The notes below the pieces were generated by a model, which searched no databases, had not been told where the DNA came from, and worked only from the letters and a program-made list of their open reading frames with translations. From Klebsormidium nitens (taxonomy: Eukaryota > Streptophyta > Klebsormidiophyceae > Klebsormidiales > Klebsormidiaceae), in NCBI GenBank assembly GCA_000708835.1, contig DF237670.1, positions 1 through 40,597 on the forward strand: DNA of 40,597 bases. The letters are read 5' to 3'. The translations under genes were made by a program, and so were the position numbers. The number at the start of each line of letters is the position of its first letter. Within the stretch, counting starts at the first letter, position 1. Shown in pieces: positions 1 through 9,300 of the stretch.

Positions 1-180
1 ACATGGCACAAGTATATGCAATACGACAAGACAAGTTTGATGCAAGCTCATCCGTCAGATCAATCAGATAAGTGCGCGACTCAGTATACGATATTGAGCA
101 AAGCAGATAGCAGGTACGCCATACGCGCGCGGACAATATACTGGGACGAGTTCGATATGAAGATTCATAGACTCGAATCG
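1..180. other. Window edge, no gene recognised
   Basis: This stretch lies just downstream of the recombinase fragment of the DIRS-like element, in element orientation. The catalytic part of a tyrosine recombinase (the Arg, His-x-x-Arg and Tyr residues) should follow here. I translated the minus strand in its frames and found neither those motifs nor a long open frame. The element is therefore truncated or decayed at this end. Confidence 0.5.
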
Positions 181-771
181 TCACATGCATATCCAACGCA
201 AAGAATGCACGAATCTCAGCAACGTGAAGCGGCTGGCCTCATCTAAGTTCGTTTGTTGCAGCAACGTCTCTAGGTAAAGGCACAGTTTAGCAAGCTTGTC
301 CTCGAAAAGGGGAACTGCCTGCCGAGGTTGCACTCGGGATTGAGCTTGCTCTTGCTTGACGTCTCTAAGGTGGAGTTTGACCCGACGGTCCATGCACGGA
401 TTAGACCGATGCGGAGCCCACTGATGGAAGTCCGCTTGCAAACGACCCACTAACGAATCAAGTAAACCCCAGGCTGCACGACGCGGGCACGCGCAGGTGT
501 CCACTCGAGATCCAAAGAACTGGCAGCCAAAAACGTGGACAACTGTTTTCCCGGTAACGTGTTGATGCACTAAATATGCGACCACATGATCAGCGTGGCA
601 GCTGTCAAGTGTCTCAGGAGGCTCGTAGTGCTGAAGGAACGCCAAAAACGTGCGCCAGTCACGCCACTTATGGCCCTCATAACGGCGCGATTGGCGGAGA
701 CATCGAAGATCTTCAAGGCGAGCTTGAATTGCGGCGAAATCAGGGACAGGGACCCGGGGGGGAAGGCTCAC
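181..771 (-). pseudogene. Tyrosine recombinase, N-terminal part only
   Basis: About 196 codons follow the TAG at 772-774 in the same frame with no ATG nearby; the first codon is GTG. The segment YEGHKWRDWRTFLAFLQHY resembles the helical core-binding (SAM-like) domain that precedes the catalytic domain of tyrosine recombinases in algal DIRS elements. Cysteines and histidines are grouped around residues 80-125. The frame stops at 181-183, before the expected catalytic Arg...HxxR...Tyr. Placement rests on position after the RNase H/methyltransferase segment and on general character, so the domain call is less certain than the RT call. Confidence 0.6.
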
Positions 772-1701
772 CTATAAAAAGCGAAAGTCCAGAAGAACCG
801 CCCAGTGAGCAACAGGTGACGGCGGCAAGGCAGCAAAGGAACCGCCGCTCCTCCCGCGGCGCTCAAAAGGGCTGGGTGCGAACGGCGCAGACAGCAGCGT
901 CCATGAGAGCGCGGCCTCCAATATGAGGGGCCACCAATACTGCCCCACGCGGCCCTGGTCGTATTGGGGAACAACCGTGACGGTCAACGAACGCTGGGAG
1001 CGAAGATATCCGAGTAGAGGGCCGATCAGGATGAAAGGCGGGTTTGCAAACGTGACCCCGGTAGTCGGAATAGGTTGGGCGAAAACATTTACGCCCGTGG
1101 ACCCAGGACACGCATAGCGTGAAAAGAAAGGGATATCACGTCCATCAAAGCCCTGTTGCCGGTTGGCCCCCGAGGAAAGGAGGTCAATGAGGAAACCCCC
1201 ATGCGCGCGATCAAGTTGCTGGAATAAAGCAGGCCGGAGGCGAAGAGGCGATTCCTCCCGGGAGATAGCATCAGCCACCGTGTTGAATTCGGATGCAATC
1301 CAGTGATATACAATATCGACATTGTCCGCGCGCTGTAAAAGGAAAATCAACTTGGCCACGTCCGTCATCTCCAAGCTTCGCCCTCCACCATTGATCAGGT
1401 TGTACATCGCTGACCGATTGTCAATATAACAATCAACCTGAGCACCAGCCAAGTGTTGCCGAAAGCTGAGGAGAACGTTGTAGAAAGCCATAATCTCGAG
1501 CAGGTTAATGTGAAGGCGCTGATCTGAAGCGGACCAGTCGTTCCATGCCCGGTACTCCAATGAACCGACGATGATCCGGCCCCCCCAACGACGCCCCGAA
1601 GAATCGGTCTCAATAGCAATGGTCACGTGTCGCTCAGAGCGCCACGTCTGAGTACCATGCCAGCAGCCGAGCCCCAACCACTCGGTGAGCTCCGACCTTA
1701 G
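772..1701 (-). pseudogene. RNase H plus DAM-type methyltransferase region of the DIRS-like element
   Basis: The RNase H part keeps its four acidic residues: Asp in ETDSSGRRWGG, Glu in NLLEIMAFYN, Asp in DCYIDNRSAMYN, and the final Asp in the NTVADAISRE box. After it comes a segment with FSRYACPGSTGV and then ANPPFILIG. The NPPF motif is the (D/N)PP(Y/F) signature of the DAM-like N6-adenine methyltransferase domain found downstream of RNase H in DIRS elements. The frame ends at a TAG at 772-774. The recombinase follows in the same frame, so one substitution may have created this stop. Alternatively the sequence TAG|GTGAGC could be read as a splice donor. Confidence 0.82.
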
Positions 1702-2305
1702 GGGGCCAGCAAGCGGGATGTACCGTCTTCACGCCGGTTGCCAAAACGGCGGATGGAGCTGTAGATCACCCGAGTAAAGAGCATAGCGCCAGGAACCGCA
1801 ATCCGAAGGGAAACGCACTTGCCAACAAATCGCTCAAGCGACTTGTACCCAACTGAGGTTGAGTCCAAGATGCTCCGTAAGAGTGCCAGAAATTTTTCCA
1901 ACTTGGCCGGGGAAATTGAAAATGTGCGGCGGGAAGTATCAACTAAGAATCCGAGCCACTGGAGGATGGGGCTAGGGAGGAGGTGCGACTTCTTGAGGTT
2001 GACATAGTACCCCAGCCAAACGAGGAAGCTACAGACAATATAACAGGTAGAACCTGCCCGCTGATCCAAGGTCTGACCTTGTCGAGTCAGTAACGGCAAG
2101 TAGATCGAGTCGTCCAGATAGAACAAGTTCCGGATCCCCAACCGACGGAAAAACTGAGCCACCGCTCCCGATAACGTGTTGTAGATGAAGGGGCTCGCCT
2201 TCCAACCAAAACTGAGCGTCGAGTAAACATAGTAATATCCCTCATACTCGAAACCGAAGTATTCCTCAGATGCATCCGTCAAGCAGACGTGAACGTACCT
2301 GGCCT
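1698..2305 (-). pseudogene. Truncated reverse transcriptase of the DIRS-like element
   Basis: The frame contains recognisable RT motifs. Just inside the break come LTDASEEYFGF and LSFGWKASPFIYN (fingers/palm), then the catalytic YLDD box within FYLDDSIYLP, then the thumb-side segment LQWLGFLVD. The first catalytic aspartate (motif A) and everything before it are absent. Upstream of about 2305 the same frame runs into sequence matching intron 3 of the glucosidase gene. The open frame can be extended to about 2369, but that extra part is glucosidase-derived. The frame stops at 1698-1700, and RNase H continues in another frame, so an indel near 1700 split an originally continuous RT-RNase H protein. 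Confidence 0.88.
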
Positions 2306-3837
2306 CGAATTTTTCAGTCCGTGTGTCACCATTGACACGTGGGGTGCTCGCCCGATATTGCCAGGTCAAAACGAGAGCGAATCGCTGTGGGCAACGCCAT
2401 AAGCATTTCTGATTTGGTCGAACTGGTTCTGTTCATCGGTCTTGGTAAGCGGTCTCGCGAGCTGAACTGACCACTGTAAGCGTGCGGCAATTGTTTCGAC
2501 CGCGCCAAAATGTGGAACAGTTGCGACCAAGCTTGTTCATCACGATGTCCGGATGAATGTGGCAAACGCGGGGACCTACCTCGAGTCTGTATTGTACTTC
2601 ATAGATTTGAAGCAACTGCTGTTCTCTGGACGAGCTTTGCTTATCTTAGATTGAATCCCTTTCTTCTTGCCCAATGGTTTCGGAGGAATGTCGAACCGGA
2701 ATGCCAACCAACCGTCTAGCGAAACCGTCTAGCAAAAACTGACGCAAATGCATCTTCTGCCTTGTCTACACAGACAAATACCAGAAAATCAATCTGAGCA
2801 GACACTCGAGGGAAAGACGGGCGAACAGCAGGGATTGTAAGTCTGTCGGCTCATACCTTCTGTTTCGTCCATTATGTAGAATAAGAACAACCCTTGATTG
2901 AAATGCGACTGTTCTCCCCGCCGATGTCAATGTAGTCCTTGTTCCGATCATAAGTCACTCGAACGGCCCACTCGCGAAAGGCGTCGCGGTCTTCTGGATC
3001 CTTCATGAATGACGTCGTGATGAGGTAGCCCTCGTCTAGCAGCTCCTGTCAGAAAAAAAAGGGCATGTCTAATGGTCATTCTGGTTTCCAATTACCGTTT
3101 TTCTGTATTCTCGTTTCCGCTCTCCCTCTGACTACTCTCCTTACAGCCTGTCCCGTTCTCCTAGTTGCCACGTTCAAATCACCAACCCCATTTTCTCTTT
3201 GCTTATGGAAATTCGTTATATTGGTTTGCAGGTCACGTTCAAACCGCATTCTTTGCTCCGCTTCTTGTCTCTCTTCATGGACTTTGTTGAGAATCTACTT
3301 TTCAGTGTAGCCTGATCAGGGTGCCAAAACAACTTCGCATCAATCTTGCTCTCACAAGCTACCTTGACACCAAGAACCACGATTAGATTTTCCACCAAAC
3401 TCCAACAAGTTTATTCCAGTCATTGACTCCAAAGCCTACTCAAAGAGCCCTCGATTTCGTTTTCAGATTATTCTTCTGAGATCTTGGGGATGGGCAGACC
3501 AGGACACCATCAAATAAAGTGTCAAAGCTCAAGAAGGGGGCAGACCAGAGCGCACAGCATACCTGGCGACCAAACCTGACACCGTCATGGCGGAGCCAGC
3601 CGTAACCCGACATCTCGTCAGAGTCTTCGCATTCGTGCCGGGTCCGGTACATCTGTTTCGAGAGGGCCCAACCACATCAAGCCCGCGATGATAGACTTGG
3701 GAACCCTGCAGAATTGGGATTGAAATTCCTTTGCGCCACTTCTTTTATCTGACTTACATGTCATTGGCGCCACAGCCTTGAACCTGTGCGCCATAAGCTT
3801 CAATCCAACTTAAGGACCTGGTGAAAATCTGGTGCAT
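2305..3837 (-). pseudogene. Copied fragment of the glucosidase gene (exons 2-3), frameshifted
   Basis: This 1.5-kb block matches 24650-26183 almost base for base and in the same orientation. It contains part of intron 1, exon 2, intron 2, exon 3 and part of intron 3 of the glucosidase gene. Both exon copies are broken. Exon 2' (3705-3563) is 143 nt instead of 142, with one extra base near 3665. Exon 3' (3045-2857) is 189 nt instead of 187, with two extra bases near 2920. There is no exon 1 or exon 4 nearby. The left edge is the reverse transcriptase; the right edge at 3837 enters unrelated sequence. The high similarity suggests a fairly recent duplication. Confidence 0.92.
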
Positions 3838-4030
3838 CTCCCTTCTCTCTGTGGGGAAAAGCGCCTAGCCATGTCGATTTCAAGACACTGTCCTCTGAAA
3901 GCGAACCTCGAACCAGATGCCAAAACATTCACACGGCGCTTCTGCGTAGCTCAGGCTTCCCATCCGCCGTCGATTCAACTATTGCAACTTTCTAGCAGAA
4001 TGACTGACCCACTCGTTTCCTCGTTTTCAG

Positions 4031-4337
4031 GGTCGCCCTGAGCCAACAGGAGATCAATTACAACAGCGCCAAGCGAAGGATCGCTGACCTGGAGGATCGA
4101 ATCATCGCGCTCGGATCCATTCCGCCCGCGACCGCGTACGAGGAGCTATTGAACCCCAAACCCAGGCTCGGACACATTCCTCCATTCCGCACGGGTCCAA
4201 CTGACTCGGGACTGCGCTTCTCGTCGGAGGTACTACAGCGCCTTCAAATCCGGCCTTTCGGGGGGAAACTCAAGTTGGGCCTCGCCCCCCGGGAACCGCC
4301 GTTCCCAAAGTCCTTCTCCGATGGCGCCAGGCATTGA
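4031..4337 (+). pseudogene. Coding-like fragment with coiled-coil, function unknown
   Basis: After a good 3' splice site (TCGTTTTCAG ending at 4030) a frame stays open to a TGA at 4335-4337. Its first 30 or so residues, including NYNSAKRRIADLEDRII, have heptad spacing typical of a short coiled coil, followed by a proline-rich stretch. It could be a terminal exon of a displaced host gene or part of a retroelement ORF. I recognise no family. The last 100 bases also lie under an opposing open frame (4233-4749), so at most one of the two is likely to be real there. Confidence 0.35.
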
Positions 4338-4749
4338 GTCGTCCAGCTTCAACTTCCAGTTCGCGCTGGCTAGCCTAGACAGCCAGACAGCTCGATTGGG
4401 AAGCTCTTCCAGCAACCGGTCACTCCAGCGACCGCCACGTGGCATGACGCCACGCCGCCCGGGAAACACGGTTCGTCCCCTGACCATATAACCGCCCGGC
4501 CAGAGCTTTTACGGCCCCCGACCGGAGTGCCACGTCATCCCAAACCGCACGGACGTATTTCTCGCCCCCAAAGTATACCCCCGGTGGTGGCAACCGGTTA
4601 CCGCGAGCAGATTGCCCTAGCTGGCTTTCGATGTCTCGAAGAGCACCGAGGTCACGGCCTGCAAACTGATCCGCGTTCGACATGAGCCGTGTGAAATAGG
4701 TACGTAGGTACAACCATGCAGGCAGAGTTGGCCTGGCAGATTTGGCCAC
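4233..4749 (-). pseudogene. Possible retroelement gag-like ORF remnant
   Basis: Two overlapping minus-strand frames (4749-4420 and 4487-4233) look like one protein split by a frameshift. The first includes LPAWLYLRTYFTRLMSNADQ and GEKYVRAVWDDVALRSGAV; the second includes SDRLLEELPNRAVWLSRL and LDDSMPGAIGEGLW. Composition and helical periodicity look protein-like. The orientation matches the DIRS-like element, so this could be its ORF1/gag, separated from RT by the inserted glucosidase fragment. I do not recognise a family. Treat the assignment as a hypothesis. Confidence 0.35.
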
Positions 4750-5109
4750 CGGCAGGACTCAACCGAGGGGCGTCGGCCGAATACCTAACTGACGTTCGTG
4801 CAGAATTGAGCGGCGAGCCCAAGTTCTGACACAAGCCGACCGGTTCACGATCAGACTGGGGTTTGAAAGCGACGGATCGAAAAAACACGGAAGTGTAGAT
4901 ATCTTTCGGAGCTGACTCTGGATGACGAGCGCAGAATATCGACTAAGCGTACCGAACCGCGTCGAACGTTGAAACTGCTCTCATGCTGTTGCGCCAGGGC
5001 AAGAACATAGGAATCTGCCACGTGTAAAACATCTTAAGGAATGACGGTCGTCGATATCGGTTCCAGGAGTCACGGCCGTACACTGCCGAAGACTTTTATT
5101 ATATAGATT
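4750..5109. other. Intergenic, nothing recognised
   Basis: No open frame of convincing character, no repeat and no RNA gene were seen between the coding-like remnants and the SINE-like unit. Confidence 0.5.
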
Positions 5110-5400
5110 TGGAAGGTTCCGCGTTGTGTACGCGCTCTTTTTAGCCCAGTGGGCAAAGAGTTTGGTCGGGGCTCGGACGGCTCGAGCCTCGAGGTCCAGG
5201 GTTCGAGTCCTGGCAGGAACGTCAGTATTCCGGGAGTCAACTTCTAAAAGGGATGTCGTGGACACGTGTCGATTTCCTATGTTCTTGCCTGTCGTGAACC
5301 ATCGCAAGACAGCTTTGATGCAATTTGTCGAAAGCGTTACATGCGTTACATATATACATGTCAGTCTATATGATTATTCGATTTCGATTTCGATACACCA
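5110..5400 (+). repeat. tRNA-derived SINE-like unit or pseudo-tRNA
   Basis: An A-box (TAGCCCAGTGGG, 5142-5153) and a perfect B-box (GGTTCGAGTCC, 5200-5210) are 58 bases apart, as in RNA polymerase III internal promoters. The bases around the B-box can pair as CCAGG/CCTGG. I could not fold a proper acceptor stem or D-arm, so this is not an intact tRNA gene. About 170 bases downstream is a short simple-repeat tail of TCGATT units (5376-5396), as many SINEs have. Target-site duplications were not found. The outer limits given are approximate. Confidence 0.5.
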
Positions 5401-5689
5401 TGTTTGACATATATAAGACAACTCTAGACTCGCCAGCTCGAGCCTGGCCGACTATTTCACACTCCGTGACACGTGTCGAGGCCTTAGCCCTCAGCCAAAG
5501 TGGTGTCAACGTAGCATGCGTACGGTAATGGAGTCTGGACCTGCGTGTTGTCATCGTTGAGCATTTTCGGTTTATGTTGTCATTAGTGGATTCGCCCCAT
5601 GCCTTTGATACGCACGGGCTTTAAGAGAAGTATCCATTCTGCATCCGTGTTGACTAGTAGGGGGCCGGGGCCATGTTGACAAATGAAAG

Positions 5690-5800
5690 TGCTGTTGTGT
5701 TGGTGTAGAGGTTAGGGGTGGGTGCGGGTGTGCGACCCGTGATAGTTGACGGTTATGATTGCTGGTTGGGTTGCCCGGGGCTTCTGAATCTTAGGAGACA
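5690..5800 (+). repeat. Member of a dispersed G-rich-core repeat family
   Basis: The segment near 5701-5733 has the core GTTAGGGGTGGGTGCGGGTG, which recurs near 28402-28430 and 35255-35286 and, inverted, at 16245-16275. A following GGTTGGGTTGCCCGGGGCTT resembles the 28460-28480 region, which supports homology beyond the G-rich core. A hairpin (GCCCC-TTC-GGGG) lies just beyond, near 5803-5815. No clear terminal inverted repeats were found for this copy. Confidence 0.5.
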
Positions 5801-6398
5801 AGCCCCTTCGGGGACTGCTTCTGGAGGGCTGGAGCCTGGTACGTAAGAACTTGCGGCAACGACGGAGTGCATGCCACTTGGCAGCTCCTCATTCAAGACA
5901 TGAACTTTCTCTTCGGTACTAGGAGTTCGGACTCCGGGAGACGACTGCACTCCGACCTCTTCTCTGAGCACTGTTTGAATTCTGCTCTTGGATACCGTAT
6001 GCTCTTGATTAGTCAACAAACAAGAAGTACGTACGGTATATTTCGAAGTGAAGTATGAACCCTTCAGCGACATTTCGGTTGTGAACCTCGAGACCCCAGA
6101 ATCTCTTCTGCAGGCTTCAGCCTTCAGTACTGTAGCTCTTTTCAAAGTAGTCAGCAAGCCAGCAAGCTTGCTTCTGTAAGGGCGTTCTCGTTGTGACTTG
6201 TAGGTAGTACCTAGACAGATTTTGGGTTCACTCTGTTGCCATCGCCATTGCCACCTGCAGAACCTCAATTGGACCTTTGGACAGGCTTCCTGCGCTTGTC
6301 CGTCTTTGTCAAACAAGTTTTGTCATGTACGACGCTGGAAGGCAGTAGAAGTTCTTGCTCTTGTGCCATTGCATCTTACATACAGCACAGCAAAAGAT
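5801..6398. other. Upstream region of the beta-helix gene
   Basis: A minus-strand frame is open through much of 5753-6316 (187 codons), but it has no recognisable domain and unremarkable composition; I do not call it a gene. The region presumably contains the promoter and 5' UTR of the gene starting at 6399. No TATA box or operator was evident to me. Confidence 0.4.
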
Positions 6399-9300
6399 AT
6401 GGCACGTATAGTGCCTGTCGCCGCCGCCCTGTGCGCTTTGATGGTCTTTCTGCGGGCCTGCCAGACAGAAGGTAAGCTCATCTAGCTCAATGCTCAATTT
6501 CTTGAGCCTGACTGCGCCTTTTGGCCTCCAATTGCCTGGTTGCTTTCCTGCCTTCATTGTTAGGAATGGGCTTCCATGCTTCTACAGCTATGAAAGTGTC
6601 AATAAATTATGCTTGTTGATTCGTGTAAACCTCTTATTGTCCGGTTGAATGCCAAAGAGGCTCTCAACCAGGGCAGCAGCTAATCATGGGCTACATCTTG
6701 AGACTACTCAGTTTGGGTCGCTGTTCAAGACTTTTTGCTTCCAGCGTTGAATTGCAAGCTTGTAGAGAGCTGTAACTAGCCAAAAACTTCAAGCTAGGAG
6801 AAAAGAGCTCTTGCTTTCCTGGTTCATGGAGCTCCAGGCCCTGCCCTGGTTTTCTTCACCTAGCCCCGTCCTGGTCTGCACATGTGGGGTGAATGTGCAA
6901 AAGCAGGAACTTTGTGATGCTTCTTCTGACATTGTAGATTGATGGAGATTCTCTTTGAGTACTGCATAATTGTAGACGGGCCTCCTCAGGTTGCAGCCTC
7001 TCGTGCTGTCTGGAACTCCCTAACCTGTGCAGCACACTGTTATCTGTGATTCCTCTTGCGGGCCAAAGCATTGACTGCCAAGGCAGGGAGCTTTTGCTGC
7101 AGGTTCAAGTGAAAAGGTGGTGTCAAAGCAATTAAAGTGTGACCATTCCGTCCTTTCTTTGCAGCGCAACCTTTCAATGTCACACTTGTAGCGCAACTTT
7201 TGAATGCCACATTTCCGAGTCCAGCAAATGCGACTTTGGCAAAGCCCAATACGACCTGCGTGGGATACACAGACCGTGCAAGCCTGCTGGCAAAACTCGA
7301 CTCTGCGAGATCGGGGGAGGTTATTGTCATCTGCAGGTGAGACTGCGCAGCGCGGGAAGTGGCCATAGACAAGATGAAAGAACTTGTGAATGTTGTGACC
7401 TTTGGGGTGGGAAACAGCGCCTACAATCAGCTGAAGAAGCTAGTCAACGAAGTTCACACGGTCTGGTTGCAACGGCTAACTTAAGTGCTGGTAGCTGGAA
7501 TGTTTTTTGTAAGATTGCCTCACTTTCGAATTCTTTGACTCCTGAGTCCCATCTTTAATCTTAGGAGCTGAGGAATCCGTTCACTCTGGAATCTTTGCTC
7601 TTTCTCAACTCTTTCTCAAGTGCCAACATTACATTGGCAATAATCGTTTCGAAACAAGTTGAAGCTTTAAACTCCAATCTGAGCCTTGGACGCAATGCTG
7701 TTTCATCACCTACTCCTGACACATGACAGCATTTGTGATAGTTTTGCTCCCCAGGATCTGAGTTTGGCTTGATGCCGCTGCCGCTTTCCACGCATGCTTC
7801 ACAGGTGTCTTCCAAATGTTTAGTGCACTACTGCGGGGCACTGCCCGGCCGGGCTGAGATGCTGCAGAGGAGCAAGAAGTTCTACTGTCTTCAGGACGAA
7901 CAGGACGAACTTGTTTGACAATGGCACGTTTATATTTATTATACCCAAGTCCAGCACACAATAACCTCGCTTCATCTGAGCCTCTGAACCTCTGTGCCCT
8001 TCTTTGCAGCGACATCATGATCGACTTAGATTACGATGACTATCTACTGTACGTCAACAGTTCGGTTACAATCATTGGAGGCAACACCACCACCGGCCGT
8101 CCATACGTGATCCACGGGAGCTACACTGTGAGCAGATTTCTCCCTCAACTTCCCACTAGACTATGTCAAAGGCTAGAGTCCTTAGCTTGTGCGGTACACT
8201 TTAGTATTTTGACGAAATCCTAAAGCTGGAGATGAGTAACAGGAACCGTCTGGGCTTGCCTGAGAGTCCCGTCACAAATACGGGACTCCGGATGTCAAAA
8301 GAAACTTGTTGTCCAAGTTACACCGACTGGTCACTTCTTGTAGTTTTCGCAGTTTGTTTTGCAATCCTTGACGTGGGGACTTGGGACGTGGATGCTTGAA
8401 AAGTGTTGTGTATCAAGGACAGACTTGCGTGCTGCACTAAGCGAGTCTATGCAACCAGACCCACAACCAGACCCCGCGCCCCTGAAGCACCCTCAAATCT
8501 GTCGACTCATCCTGAAGCGGTCCGCTAAGATTACGTTGAAACCGTGTTCTGACTAACACCTACTTTCTGTGCAGTCTCCACTTTTCAGAGTTGCAGGATC
8601 GGTGGGCCCTGTTGTCTTCCAGAACTTAGAGCTCTCATCTGCCTATGTGAGTAGCCTGATTTCTTTGTGCCCCCAACTGTACAAATTCTACATAGCTGCG
8701 TGTAGTAGTTTTCTATCTTAGACAGTGATGGGTTTTGCACTTCATGATATTATGCGACCCCTCGAAAGGAATCTCAAGAATAGCATCTTTATAGAGCAAA
8801 CGTAAGAGTCACTTCGAAGCTGGAGCCTGATCTCATCTCCGCATGCTGACAATCCACCAAATTTTCAGTCACCAAAGATCATGGAACCTGCAAGCCGCCA
8901 GACATTGTCGCACTTACACAAGCTGCTTCTCTCTTCTGATGACATTCTTGCTCAGCTTGACAATCCGAACAACTTAGGAGTTTGCCAGTATGTTTAGCGT
9001 GATTCCTCAGGCCCGAAAATTGAATACCCTCTTCACTAAAAGTAGTGCAAAGAATAATGACGGATCATACCCTTCTGCAGGGACCCTATTTTGGAGGCGC
9101 GGTCGATGTCGGAAAGAACGCGGTGGTCAGCTTTATCAACGTCGCTTTCACCAACAATTACGCTGAGGTGAGTCAGCCCTCTCGCATCTCAATCAAGAGA
9201 TCTGAGAGTCGGTTGAGAAACCAGTGGGGAGATTTAATGGATGGCTGACATCCAGTCCACTGAGGGAGTCCCTTTCAACCGAAAGTGGATTGAAAGACTG

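Larger units (their letters stand above)
181..2305 (-). mobile_element. Degraded DIRS-like (tyrosine recombinase) retrotransposon
   Basis: The minus strand reads, in order, reverse transcriptase, RNase H, a DAM-type methyltransferase-like region and the N-terminal part of a tyrosine recombinase. This order is the hallmark of DIRS-type retrotransposons, which integrate with a recombinase rather than a DDE integrase. The copy is dead. The RT lacks its N-terminal half. RT and RNase H lie in different frames (break near 1698-1702). A TAG stop at 772-774 separates the methyltransferase region from the recombinase. The recombinase ends at 181 without a catalytic domain. No terminal repeats were found. 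The RT end abuts a copied fragment of the glucosidase gene (2305-3837). Confidence 0.85.

Noticed and set aside
5126-5230. Functional tRNA gene
   Set aside because: A- and B-boxes are present, but no acceptor stem or D-arm can be formed and the T-loop has an extra base when the stem is paired.
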